A stretch of DNA of 64,000 nucleotides from Neptunomonas japonica JAMM 1380 (GCF_016592555.1 NZ_AP014546.1:3234501-3298500); one strand, 5' to 3'; positions 16,859-24,111 are shown, counted from the first letter of the stretch. The notes: generated by a model not told the origin, from the letters alone. Made by a program: numbers and translations.

Positions 16859-17107
16859 GAAATACTCCTCGAATAAATTAACGAGTCTCGGGATAAAGAG
16901 AGGCAGAATATATTTTCTTAAGTCTCCTCTTTATACCTTCCTTTAACCTTCAATTACAAAGTGCATCATGTTTTTTGCCCTTCACCAAAAATATTGTGAC
17001 ATCTGTTTAGTTTTTTTATTGTAGATAGAACAAAGGTTAAAGCCTTTCTTCAATTAACTGCCACACTAGCGACAGTTTTCTAAAGTAGGTATGACACTTC
17101 CTTTTGT

Positions 17108-17225
17108 GCATAACGCCAGCACAGGGCCGCTAAGCGTAGTTGTACTTTATGTTAATGGAGCGACAGCGAAATGCATAAATTGTAAAACGTAGCTTAGTGG
17201 CTCCTTGTGACTCGCCTTGTTAAGT
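17108..17225 (-). other. attC site of cassette 5 (array end)
   Basis: Read on the plus strand, GCATAAC at 17108-17114 and GTTAAGT at 17219-17225 form the outer R-boxes. Between them CACAGGGCCGCTAAGC and CTTAGTGGCTCCTTGTG pair to a long imperfect stem around a variable middle. The 118-base length is like long attC sites. It is the best preserved of the five. Confidence 0.8.
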
Positions 17226-17229
17226 GATG

Positions 17230-17596
17230 CTACCTGCACCGTAACCATAACTGACCACCCATGAATTTTCCTGACAATGCGCCCAAACCAAGAACCGCAT
17301 ATATTGCTATATTTGCCCAAGGTTGCAGCGGGCCCAATGACTCACTCAATTTCAAGGGGAGAGCAATAAGCCCAATAAAAACAAAAACAAAAAACCATAA
17401 GTACAAAATATATTAGATTTTGAATGGTCGTGCGATCTTTTGGTGCCGTGATGAAAAAGCGCATAATTGCGTTGCGAGGATAAAATTCACGACCTTCCAT
17501 AATTTGACTGTGGCCAGTAATAGCAAAGCCAAATACCGACCCCAGAATAAGCCCCGAAAATGCAGATGCTAAAATTGCGATGAATTCCATGAGCAT
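17230..17596 (-). pseudogene. Cassette 5 gene: membrane protein, frameshifted
   Basis: The first frame (start ATG at about 17596; alternatives at 17602 and 17590) reads MLMEFIAILASAFSG… and stops at 17342. Removing one T from the six-T run near 17387-17392 on the minus strand joins it to a second frame that ends at 17230-17232. That frame adds about 36 residues, including WANIAIYAVLGLGALSGKF. The joined stop lies 5 bases from attC5, the spacing normal for cassettes, which supports a real single gene of about 121 residues. The product had three hydrophobic segments; function unknown. Confidence 0.6.
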
Positions 17597-17600
17597 ATTC

Positions 17601-17645
17601 ACTTAACGCCTCATTATGTGCATTTCAAGGTGCTGCACTAACTTA
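17601..17645 (-). other. attC site of cassette 4 (short, degenerate)
   Basis: ACTTAAC at 17601-17607 is a perfect RYYYAAC box on the plus strand. A short stem (TTA-GTGCA / TGCAC-a-TAA on the minus strand) follows. The opposite R-box is not a good GTTRRRY match, so this is a short, probably weak site. It separates cassette genes 4 and 5 and overlaps the stop of gene 4. Confidence 0.55.
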
Positions 17646-18141
17646 CCCTCCATGTACTTATTTTCTTAATACACTGGTTTCTTGGTCTGAAATGTAACCA
17701 GATAGGTAATAAACCAAATAGACTGTACTTTGGAATAAAAAGAACAGTCCTTTGTGGAACATGTATTAAACCAAAGCTGAAGCCAAAGATTATCAGTTCA
17801 CAAACATATTTTATATCGCCTTTGCTAAATTCATCACCGCCAACTTTAAGTTTTCCCAAAGTCTTATCGATAGAAACATCCTGGGCATTATTTCGAACAA
17901 AGTTTATGAGCCAAAATAACAAAAAATTGCAGGCTAGTGCGACAAGCATATTTATGAAGTCATTAAATGTATTGAGCTCTATCTCTGGTGCCACCCCAGT
18001 AATTACTAATACATTCCCTATTAGCATGACACCAATAACGCAGAGAATGGCTGTTAAAACTACTATTGCTAGATAGTAGCAATATGTAGTGAGATAGAAC
18101 TTGGAAACACTAGAGCTTAATACTTCAATTGAACGACTCAT
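17638..18141 (-). CDS. Cassette 4 gene: multi-pass membrane protein of unknown function
   Basis: 167 residues. Hydrophobic segments lie at about 18-55 (probably two helices), 82-105 (LVALACNFLLFWLINFV) and 112-150. A soluble stretch (NNAQDVSIDKTLGKLKVGGDEF) separates them. No recognisable domain. Its stop codon overlaps attC4 and its start follows attC3, as expected of a cassette gene. Composition is AT-rich like cassettes 2, 3 and 5. No homologue comes to mind. Confidence 0.6.
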   Translation of the reverse strand: MSRSIEVLSSSVSKFYLTTYCYYLAIVVLTAILCVIGVMLIGNVLVITGVAPEIELNTFNDFINMLVALACNFLLFWLINFVRNNAQDVSIDKTLGKLKVGGDEFSKGDIKYVCELIIFGFSFGLIHVPQRTVLFIPKYSLFGLLPIWLHFRPRNQCIKKISTWRVS

Positions 18142-18161
18142 CTCAACACGTACTCACTTCC

Positions 18162-18275
18162 TGTCACATAGGGGGCTGACTTGGAGCTGCGAAGCAGCGG
18201 AAAGGCAGTCCCAGTCCCGAAGGGGCGGCAAAAACCGCGACGACTTACGGAATCCGTTGTAGCAACTTGTTATGT
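18162..18275 (-). other. attC site of cassette 3 (outer box degenerate)
   Basis: GTTATG at 18269-18274 is the inner R-box; the middle contains GAGCTGCGAAGCAGC and CCCCGAAGGGG-type hairpins and, read on the minus strand, AGTCAGCCCCCTATG, which resembles the end of Vibrio cholerae VCR repeats. The outer RYYYAAC box is not recognisable, so the cassette 3-4 junction may be immobile. Confidence 0.5.
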
Positions 18276-18276
18276 T

Positions 18277-18840
18277 TTAATTTCCAAAAACTTCAAAAGA
18301 ACGCACACAAACTGTTTTGTTACTCCATGAGTTTGGTGCTGAAAAGTTATTTATTACAAGTTTTATTCGGCCAGTAACAACCGAAGGAAATGATTTTTTA
18401 TAGTTTAATTTATTTTTATTTATCGTATGAAAATATACATACTCATTTCCGTCGAAATAGTAGAGTTTTGCATTTTTAATGAAACCACCTGCTTCAGCAA
18501 TACGAATACGAGAAATATTATATTTTTTTCTAAAGATGATATTTAGTGTTTGCGGGGTGTTTCCTTCAATACCACACCAAAAAGTTTTTTCATTGCCATC
18601 AATTACTCTCGAACTGGATTGATTATCACCTCCATACGTGTAACTTCCATTATCAGTAGCAATAGCTCCCTTTGATGCTAGGGCTACATTATGAATTTCT
18701 TTTTTAGACACGTAAGTTATTTTTTTTATATCATTAATATTGAATTTTGATATTTGACCGTTTTTTAAATGGATGTTCATTATTTGTTCTGCACTTGCAA
18801 GTGAACTAAACAGTAAACAGAAAAAAATAAAAGTTTTCAT
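18277..18840 (-). CDS. Cassette 3 gene: secreted protein with F5/8 type C (discoidin-like) domain
   Basis: The ATG at 18840 is chosen because AAGGAG lies 6 bases upstream. It gives 187 residues with a clear signal peptide (MKTFIFFCLLFSSLASA, cleaved before EQ). After a small N-terminal piece (MNIHLKNGQISKFNINDIKKITYV, residues 21-44) a galactose-binding-like domain starts: NVALASKGAIATDN, SSRVIDGNEKTFWC, ISRIRIAEAGG, then FEVFGN at the end. This is the usual order of F5/8C domains, which bind sugars, lipids or proteins. Two cysteines (Cys near WCG and near VCVRS) may pair in the periplasm. Ligand unknown. The stop abuts attC3. Confidence 0.72.
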   Translation of the reverse strand: MKTFIFFCLLFSSLASAEQIMNIHLKNGQISKFNINDIKKITYVSKKEIHNVALASKGAIATDNGSYTYGGDNQSSSRVIDGNEKTFWCGIEGNTPQTLNIIFRKKYNISRIRIAEAGGFIKNAKLYYFDGNEYVYFHTINKNKLNYKKSFPSVVTGRIKLVINNFSAPNSWSNKTVCVRSFEVFGN

Positions 18841-18856
18841 AGCTTTCTCCTTAAAA

Positions 18857-18916
18857 CATAACGCCAAGCAAAGCGGCGCAGCTTGCTGCGTCCTTACTTG
18901 TGCGTCTTGTTATATG
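18857..18916 (-). other. attC site of cassette 2
   Basis: On the plus strand CATAACG at 18857-18863 and GTTATAT at 18909-18915 are the outer boxes. CAAGCAAAG-CGGCGCAGC and GCTGCGTCCTTACTTG pair across a short loop. 60 bases long; a typical compact attC. Confidence 0.78.
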
Positions 18917-19170
18917 TGGTGACTATTATGAAAAGGCCCATTTTTAACGATAGCCTCATCAGCCCCTCTTAAATAACTACCACAAGGGGTATCATATTTG
19001 AATTTCCACTGCTCACCATCCCATATAAAATCATCTTTAATTGCCTTGAAATTATTCTGGTGATATCCAGCAGCTACCTCTGTAGGGGACCAAACATGAA
19101 ATACATATGCATTGATGCGGTTTGGTCCAACAGATATCCAGTCACCAACCTTAACTGTTCCGTCATTCAT
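18910..19170 (-). CDS. Cassette 2 gene: small protein seen in other integron arrays
   Basis: 86 residues, MNDGTVKVGDWISVGPNRINAY…. It is rich in aromatic residues and looks like a small beta-sheet domain (VFHVWSPTEVAAGYHQNN, then DDFIWDGEQWKFKY, CGSYLRGADEAIVKNGP). From memory, near-identical small cassette proteins occur in Vibrio integrons, but no function is known. The stop overlaps attC2. Start at 19170, just inside the cassette boundary. No signal peptide. Confidence 0.65.
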   Translation of the reverse strand: MNDGTVKVGDWISVGPNRINAYVFHVWSPTEVAAGYHQNNFKAIKDDFIWDGEQWKFKYDTPCGSYLRGADEAIVKNGPFHNSHHI

Positions 19171-19195
19171 CGGTTTCTCTCCAGATAAAAAGCCA

Positions 19196-19244
19196 TATAA
19201 CGCTTACAGCAGTGGCGCGCAAAGCGCGTCAACTGCCTGTTATT
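19196..19244 (-). other. attC site of cassette 1
   Basis: On the plus strand ATAACG (from 19197) and CTGTTAT (to about 19244) bound a stem GCAG-TGGCGCGC / GCGCGTCA-ACTGC with loop AAA. The stop codon of cassette gene 1 lies within it. Confidence 0.75.
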
Positions 19245-19609
19245 GTTATTGGTCGGGCAAAGTCACCTAACCTGAAACAAGTTTTATCTTGAAGATATTT
19301 TTCAAGTTCTTCGAGTTTTCCAAACGTCCGATAGTCCTTTTGAAAACCATCTTCTATGAATTCAAATTCAAGCCTGCGCTCTTGCTTTCGGATGATACCA
19401 ATTCGCTCAATTCTCTCGTTCTCCTTCGTAACTAACTGTTTAGTCTCGATAGAGTCTGAACCAGAAAACAATATATCTAGGCGATTCCTAAGTGCTTTTT
19501 TCCTAGCTTTCAAAGCAGCTGCTGAAATCCAACCTACAATCAAAGCTCCTACAGCCTGAACTACATGCAACCAAAATCTTACTTCGTCATCTGAAGTCAT
19601 GGTTTCCAT
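19229..19609 (-). CDS. Cassette 1 gene: membrane-anchored coiled-coil protein of unknown function
   Basis: 126 residues. One hydrophobic helix (about 12-30, WLHVVQAVGALIVGWISAAAL) is followed by a basic junction and a charged, probably coiled-coil region (residues 33-75). The C-terminus ends FRLGDFARPITITGS inside the attC. Start METMTSDDE at 19609; an in-frame ATG follows at 19600. It has the N-in small-anchor look of inner-membrane adaptor proteins but no recognised domain. As the first cassette it should be the best expressed. Confidence 0.6.
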   Translation of the reverse strand: METMTSDDEVRFWLHVVQAVGALIVGWISAAALKARKKALRNRLDILFSGSDSIETKQLVTKENERIERIGIIRKQERRLEFEFIEDGFQKDYRTFGKLEELEKYLQDKTCFRLGDFARPITITGS

Positions 19610-19613
19610 TTAC

Positions 19614-19672
19614 CTATAACAGCTAATTATAAAGACCGGGGCTCTATAACTCTTTGGCCCCCTTAACAAGGG
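19614..19672 (-). other. Probable attI region
   Basis: The boundary with cassette 1 is GTTATAG (minus strand, 19620-19614), the likely insertion site. The same heptamer recurs as a direct repeat at 19650-19644, and a CCCTT-AAC-AAGGG palindrome follows at 19660-19672. A TATAAT on the minus strand at 19631-19626 could be the -10 of a cassette promoter, but no good -35 is spaced with it. The attI position is inferred from the junction, not tested. Confidence 0.5.
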
Positions 19673-19855
19673 AGAAAAATTAAAGATCACGGCACATAAT
19701 TTTATAAATCAATAACTTAAAGAGTTTATGGAAGTGGCGTTGATAGACAAAAGAAGCCTCCATGCTCTTACTGTTATTCATTTCCTTTTGTAAGAGCATA
19801 AACCACTAACTTTAAATATCAATGAGTTATGATTGCTTTTTTCCTTGTTAAGGGG
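19659..19855. repeat. 13-base inverted repeats bounding the attI-intI interval
   Basis: CCCCTTAACAAGG at 19659-19671 and its exact inverse CCTTGTTAAGGGG at 19843-19855 bound a 197-base segment. It holds copy 2 of the dispersed element and no gene. The arrangement resembles a miniature inverted-repeat element, but no target duplication was recognised. Confidence 0.45.
19739..19826. repeat. Dispersed 88-base element, copy 2
   Basis: It corresponds to 2971-3058. Here the inverted repeat is longer: ATGCTCTTAC and GTAAGAGCAT, with an 18-base loop. On the minus strand a short frame M-N-N-S-K-S-M-E-A-S follows an AAAGGAA site but diverges from copy 1 after about 10 codons. It lies between attI and intI, within the inverted repeats above. 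The 330-base stretch 19610-19938 therefore holds attI, this element and the intI promoter. Confidence 0.75.
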
Positions 19856-19879
19856 AAAGGGGTCCACTGAACAAGGGGC

Positions 19880-19923
19880 TTGACAGAAGCATGAATCACA
19901 AATACTGTATATAAACACATGTA
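19880..19923 (+). promoter_or_regulatory. intI promoter with overlapping LexA-like box
   Basis: TTGACA (19880-19885) and TACTGT (19903-19908) are separated by exactly 17 bases. The -10 is part of TACTGTATATAAACACATGT (19903-19922), whose first half is a perfect LexA half site (TACTGTATATA). The second half is imperfect (CAT in place of CAG). LexA control of the integrase at the -10 is the known arrangement in mobile and Vibrio integrons, so SOS induction is likely. Confidence 0.65.
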
Positions 19924-19938
19924 CCGAGACGAAATATC

Positions 19939-20928
19939 ATGGACGATATTCAACACCGTATCCCTAGCAAACCCACTCGTTTTCTGGACCAGTTGCGTCT
20001 TCACATCCGCAAGAACGGCCTAGCGTATCGGACTGAGCAAACGTATATCCACTGGATCAAACGATACATCTTTTTCCATGAAAAAAAGCACCCCAAAGAT
20101 TTAGGGATACCAGATATTGAGGCTTTCCTTACGCACTTATCTGTTGACCGCCATTGTTCACTAAGCACACAGAAACTTGCACTTAATGCTCTCATTTATC
20201 TCTACAGACGTTTTCTGGAGGTTGACACACAGGATTTAAACTTCATACCTGCGGTGCGTCATAAACGCCTACCTGTTGTTTATAGCCGAGAAGAGATAAC
20301 CGCAATTTTGGGACAACTTAAAGGAGTCCATAAGCTTCAAGTTGAGCTAATGTATGGCACAGGGTTGAGAAAAGCAGAACTCCTATCACTTCGTATCAAA
20401 GATATTGATTTTGGGAATAATAATATTATTGTACGAAGCGGCAAGGGCAATAAAGATAGAACAACCATGCTACCTCAGACCCTCATACCAGCTCTACGAC
20501 GGCAAATTGAAAAGGTAAAAAACATACACCAGCAAGACATTGAAGACGGCTATGGCGATGTTTATCTACCGGACGCGTTAAACCGAAAATATCCTCGAGC
20601 AGCCAAAGAGACAGGCTGGCAATTTCTTTTCCCTTCGAGCAAAATTGGCCGAGATCCACGATCAGGGGTTTTAAGGCGCCATCACCTTCACCCAACAGCC
20701 CTTAGCAAGCAGATACGACAAGCGGTAAGAGCAGCTGATATCCACAAGCCAGCCAGATCACATAGCTTTCGACATAGCTTCGCAACACATTTACTTGAAG
20801 CAGGCTATGACCTTCGAACGATTCAGGAATTACTTGGCCATACTGATGTTTCTACAACCGAAATTTATACACATGTACTGAACCGTGGTGGCAAAGGTGT
20901 TCGAAGCCCTGCGGATGCTCTTATTTGA
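19939..20928 (+). CDS. intI: Integron integrase (IntI-type tyrosine recombinase)
   Basis: 329 residues. The catalytic residues are all present: Arg144 (YGTGLRKAE), Lys169 (SGKGNKD), His275 and Arg278 (SHSFRHSFA), His301 (LLGHTDV) and nucleophile Tyr310 (TEIYTHV). The integron-specific insertion is present at about 221-250 (KETGWQFLFPSSK... plus RRHHLHPT), which separates IntI from XerC/D. The N-terminal SAM-like domain (LDQLRLHIRKNGLAYRTEQTY) is normal. It joins attC to attI to insert or release cassettes. It appears intact and so probably active. It is transcribed away from the cassettes. Confidence 0.93.
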   Translation: MDDIQHRIPSKPTRFLDQLRLHIRKNGLAYRTEQTYIHWIKRYIFFHEKKHPKDLGIPDIEAFLTHLSVDRHCSLSTQKLALNALIYLYRRFLEVDTQDLNFIPAVRHKRLPVVYSREEITAILGQLKGVHKLQVELMYGTGLRKAELLSLRIKDIDFGNNNIIVRSGKGNKDRTTMLPQTLIPALRRQIEKVKNIHQQDIEDGYGDVYLPDALNRKYPRAAKETGWQFLFPSSKIGRDPRSGVLRRHHLHPTALSKQIRQAVRAADIHKPARSHSFRHSFATHLLEAGYDLRTIQELLGHTDVSTTEIYTHVLNRGGKGVRSPADALI

Positions 20929-21014
20929 TTTCCTGTTGATATTTAATACAGCCAGAATTGAAGGTATTGAACGGCTGAATACCAAGCCTCTATTTTAATC
21001 ATACTATACGCTTT

Positions 21015-21863
21015 CTATTCAACAGGCCTAAACTCCGCACATAACTTGGCCGCCATCGCAGCCCCCATCATAGGATGCGGTATAGGCGCTACCGCCACAA
21101 CAATATCAACGGCGGGTAGCTCTGGTAAGTTAGCCGTTTGGTCAACCACCACCAGCCCCGGTGATACGCTGGAGCGAGCCATAGCACTGATGCCTACTCC
21201 CCGTTTGAGCAGGCTTTTTATAGCCGTGGCGCTGGAGGTAGTGCACACCAAATGATAGTTTTTGGCTTGTTTTTCTAACCCATCAATTGCGCTGCTGTGG
21301 AACTTGCAGTCTGCTTCGTACATCACCAGTGGCAGTGTTTGTTTTGCGAGTAGCTCTGGGTAGCCACCGTGTACCCATACACCGGTATCATGTTTGAGCA
21401 GGTAGCCCTCCTCTTTTTCGGGTGCGCGGGTGAGGATGGCGATGTCGATCTCGCCGTTATCCAGCATTAGTCTTAACTGCGTGCTGCAATCACAGTGGAT
21501 ACGTATACTTTGCTGGGGTAGCTGCTGTATGAGCAGCTCTGTGAGTTGTGGCAATACAGATTCGGCGTAGTCGTCTGGGCAGCCGATACGTATAGGTGGA
21601 TGGATTGCATGGCTGGCAAGTGACCCAAGTACTTCATCATGCATAGCCACAATGCGCCGCGCATAACTGACGAGTGATTGCCCTTGGTCTGTTAGCGTAA
21701 GGTAGCGGCCATTTTTTTTGAACAATACTTGTCCGGCTTCTTCCTCTAGTTTTTTCATCTGCATGCTAACAGCACCCTGGGTGCGGCATACTTGTTTTGC
21801 GGCACGCGTAAAGCTACCTGTATCAACAAAAGCGATAAAGCTTCGTAATGCTTCTATATCCAT
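21015..21863 (-). CDS. LysR family transcriptional regulator
   Basis: 282 residues: winged HTH at 1-60 (MDIEALRSFIAFVDTGSFTRAA, CRTQGAVSMQMKKLEE), then a periplasmic-binding-like effector domain from about 90. It diverges from the GST gene with 140 bases between the two starts, the usual layout for a LysR regulator acting on its neighbour. The inducer is unknown. Confidence 0.85.
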   Translation of the reverse strand: MDIEALRSFIAFVDTGSFTRAAKQVCRTQGAVSMQMKKLEEEAGQVLFKKNGRYLTLTDQGQSLVSYARRIVAMHDEVLGSLASHAIHPPIRIGCPDDYAESVLPQLTELLIQQLPQQSIRIHCDCSTQLRLMLDNGEIDIAILTRAPEKEEGYLLKHDTGVWVHGGYPELLAKQTLPLVMYEADCKFHSSAIDGLEKQAKNYHLVCTTSSATAIKSLLKRGVGISAMARSSVSPGLVVVDQTANLPELPAVDIVVAVAPIPHPMMGAAMAAKLCAEFRPVE

Positions 21864-22003
21864 ACAGCCAGCTCCTTATTCATCCATTAGTAATTCAAAT
21901 AGGTGCTATAAAAACTATTCGATAGTCAGTTATAAAGCAAGATTGCACAATGAATCCACAAGTTAAAACAACTGATTCACTCGGCTATTGAATGGAGCGC
22001 TAT

Positions 22004-22669
22004 ATGAAGAACAACATGGAATTGATCATCGGCAATAAGAATTACTCTTCTTGGTCGCTACGCGGCTGGTTAATGTTAAAAGCGTTTGATATCCCTTTTA
22101 CTGAAACGCGCTTGGCATTATTTGAAGCCGATTTTTATTCATCACTGGCGAACTACTCTCCTGCGGGAAAAGTACCTGTATTGATTGATAACGGTATCAC
22201 CGTGTGGGATTCACTCGCTATTTGTGAGTATGTTAGCGAAACTCATTTGGGCAATAAAGGCTGGCCAGCAGATGCCGCAGAGCGTGCCTTAGCTCGTGCC
22301 ATTAGCTGCGAGATGCATTCTGGATTCTTTGGTTTACGCCATGAGTTACCGATGAACTGCCGCGCTAAACGCGCTGTGACTCTTACAGAAGCAGCACTTA
22401 AAGATGTGCAGAGAATCGATACTATCTGGACAGAGCTTTTGCAAAAAAATAGCGCACAGGGGCCGTGGTTGTTTGGCGAGTTTAGTATTGCTGATGTGAT
22501 GTTTGCACCGGTGGCACTGCGTTTTGATACCTACAATTCAGAGGTATCTAACCATAGCCGTGCTTATGTAAAAACAGTACTCGCCCACCCAGCGGTACAA
22601 GCGTGGGTAGCGGATGCGAAACAAGAGTCCGAAACCATTGAAGAAGAGGAAGTCGGGCTGCCGCTATAA
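22004..22669 (+). CDS. Glutathione S-transferase family protein
   Basis: The ATG at 22004 is preferred because GGAG precedes it by 6 bases; an upstream ATG at 21992 and one at 22016 are possible. About 221 residues: thioredoxin-like N-domain starting MELIIGNKNYSSWSLRGW (Ser in the usual catalytic position, S-S-W-S-x-R), cis-Pro loop GKVPVLIDNG, and glutathione-binding DSLAI. A helical C-domain with NCRAKR and LFGEFSIADVMFAPV follows. The group resembles YfcF/maleylacetoacetate-type GSTs. The divergent LysR may control it. Confidence 0.85.
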   Translation: MKNNMELIIGNKNYSSWSLRGWLMLKAFDIPFTETRLALFEADFYSSLANYSPAGKVPVLIDNGITVWDSLAICEYVSETHLGNKGWPADAAERALARAISCEMHSGFFGLRHELPMNCRAKRAVTLTEAALKDVQRIDTIWTELLQKNSAQGPWLFGEFSIADVMFAPVALRFDTYNSEVSNHSRAYVKTVLAHPAVQAWVADAKQESETIEEEEVGLPL

Positions 22670-23104
22670 GTGGCAGTTCACTTTTAGCTTTTTACTCTTG
22701 ATCTTGCCGTTCTCATTTTTAGTGCCTGTTACACGACAGTGCACTAAATCACCACTGATGGTCATCGCGTAAGCGGATATTACACCAGCGTCTTCATTGT
22801 GTACGGCTTGCACACTCGTAAAACGAAACCCCTTTGGGTTATCTTGCTGATAACACTGGATCAGCGGTTTCCCTCTCACTTCACTACGGCAATATTCTAT
22901 GGCGCTGCTAGTACGTATCACCCAAGTATCGTCAGCGGAGCCTGTAGAAAAAGACTGAATCGGGAAAGCGGGCAACGCTCTTTTCTTTTCAACCTTATTA
23001 GTTGCGGCTGCATACGGCACAATAGCGATACAGCCACTCAAACCAATAACCATTAATGCCTTAAATGTTAACGGCGTCTTTTGGCTAATTATCCCTATGC
23101 TCAT
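22664..23104 (-). CDS. Exported protein of unknown function
   Basis: 146 residues. A hydrophobic segment at about 14-34 (LTFKALMVIGLSGCIAIVPYAAA) looks like a signal peptide or lipobox-like anchor, with Cys near residue 25. The rest is a soluble domain with two cysteines in RSEVRGKPLIQCYQ and a C-terminal LKVNCHL. No family recognised. Its 3' end overlaps the convergent GST gene by 6 bases. Confidence 0.55.
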   Translation of the reverse strand: MSIGIISQKTPLTFKALMVIGLSGCIAIVPYAAATNKVEKKRALPAFPIQSFSTGSADDTWVIRTSSAIEYCRSEVRGKPLIQCYQQDNPKGFRFTSVQAVHNEDAGVISAYAMTISGDLVHCRVTGTKNENGKIKSKKLKVNCHL

Positions 23105-23265
23105 CTGCTGCCTCCTTCTTATTTAAGTTTTATGACCTTTATAAATACGCGCTTTTTTTCACAGAGTAAATCTCAAATAAATTTGCTAACATTAGGGCAT
23201 TCACTTAGCACAAACCAAATTAAGTGGTGCACATACACTGCTACTTTTAATAATGGGATTTCACT

Positions 23266-24111
23266 ATGGCTTTTAACGGCTCCGAGCGCTATGTAGCTAC
23301 CGACGAACTGCAAATGGCAGTCAAAGCATCTATCACTATGCAGCGCCCTCTTTTGATTAAAGGCGAACCGGGTACGGGTAAAACCATGCTGGCCGAAGAG
23401 GTCGCGCTTTCATTGGGTAAAAAGCTGTTTCGCTGGCACATTAAATCGACCACAAAAGCGCAACAAGGCTTATATGAATACGATGCTGTATCGCGCTTAC
23501 GTGACTCTCAGCTTGGCGACGAAAAAGTCTACGACATTGCTAACTACATCAAACAAGGTTTGCTGTGGCAGGCGTTTGATGCTGATGAGCAAGTGGTCCT
23601 GCTTATCGATGAGATCGATAAAGCCGATATAGAGTTCCCTAACGATCTACTGGTCGAACTCGATAAAATGGAGTTCTTTGTTTACGAAACAGGGGAGCGT
23701 GTTGTTGCTAAGCATCGCCCGATTATTATCATCACGTCGAACAATGAAAAAGAGCTGCCAGATGCTTTCTTGCGTCGTTGCTTCTTCCATTACATTACCT
23801 TCCCTGACCGTGACACCATGCAACAGATTGTTGATGTGCATTATCCGGGTATTCAGCAGGAACTGGTAAACGAAGCGTTAGAAGTGTTCTTCAAAATCCG
23901 TGAGATGAATAACCTGAAGAAAAAGCCGTCTACTTCGGAACTGATCGACTGGTTAAAACTACTCATTGCAGATGACATCCCTGTTGATCTGTTGCAAAAC
24001 AAAGATATCGCTCAGGCCATGCCCCCGCTTTATGGTGCACTGCTCAAAAATGAGCAAGATGTACATATGTTGCAACGCTTGGCATTTATGGCAAGACGAG
24101 AAAACCGCTAA
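23266..24111 (+). CDS. MoxR-type AAA ATPase
   Basis: 281 residues. Walker A GEPGTGKT at 33-40; Walker B LLIDEID at 112-118; sensor 1 ITSNNEKELPDAFLRRC, including the arginine finger region. The C-terminal lid follows (KKPSTSELIDWLKLL), diagnostic of this CoxD/MoxR branch. MoxR ATPases work with a VWA partner as chaperones that insert metals or activate an enzyme. The partner gene follows with TAATG overlap. The client enzyme is not obvious here. Confidence 0.88.
   Translation: MAFNGSERYVATDELQMAVKASITMQRPLLIKGEPGTGKTMLAEEVALSLGKKLFRWHIKSTTKAQQGLYEYDAVSRLRDSQLGDEKVYDIANYIKQGLLWQAFDADEQVVLLIDEIDKADIEFPNDLLVELDKMEFFVYETGERVVAKHRPIIIITSNNEKELPDAFLRRCFFHYITFPDRDTMQQIVDVHYPGIQQELVNEALEVFFKIREMNNLKKKPSTSELIDWLKLLIADDIPVDLLQNKDIAQAMPPLYGALLKNEQDVHMLQRLAFMARRENR

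Larger units (their letters stand above)
17108..20928. mobile_element. Chromosomal integron: integrase gene, attI and five cassettes
   Basis: The parts are: an integron-type tyrosine recombinase gene (19939-20928, plus strand), an attI region, and five gene cassettes (17108-19620) all on the minus strand. An imperfect attC site follows each cassette gene. The integrase and the cassettes are transcribed away from each other, as in mobile and most chromosomal integrons. The array is short and carries no resistance genes. Its left border is attC5 at 17108; ordinary chromosomal sequence (DUF1840 gene) follows. Boundaries are estimated from the RYYYAAC/GTTRRRY sites. Confidence 0.85.

Noticed and set aside
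17108..19245. CRISPR array from the regular palindromes
   Set aside because: The palindromes differ in sequence and length, are spaced by genes, and match attC boxes, not direct repeats.
19939..20928. Phage or XerC/D-type integrase
   Set aside because: The integron-specific insertion and adjacent attC array identify IntI; no other phage gene is present.
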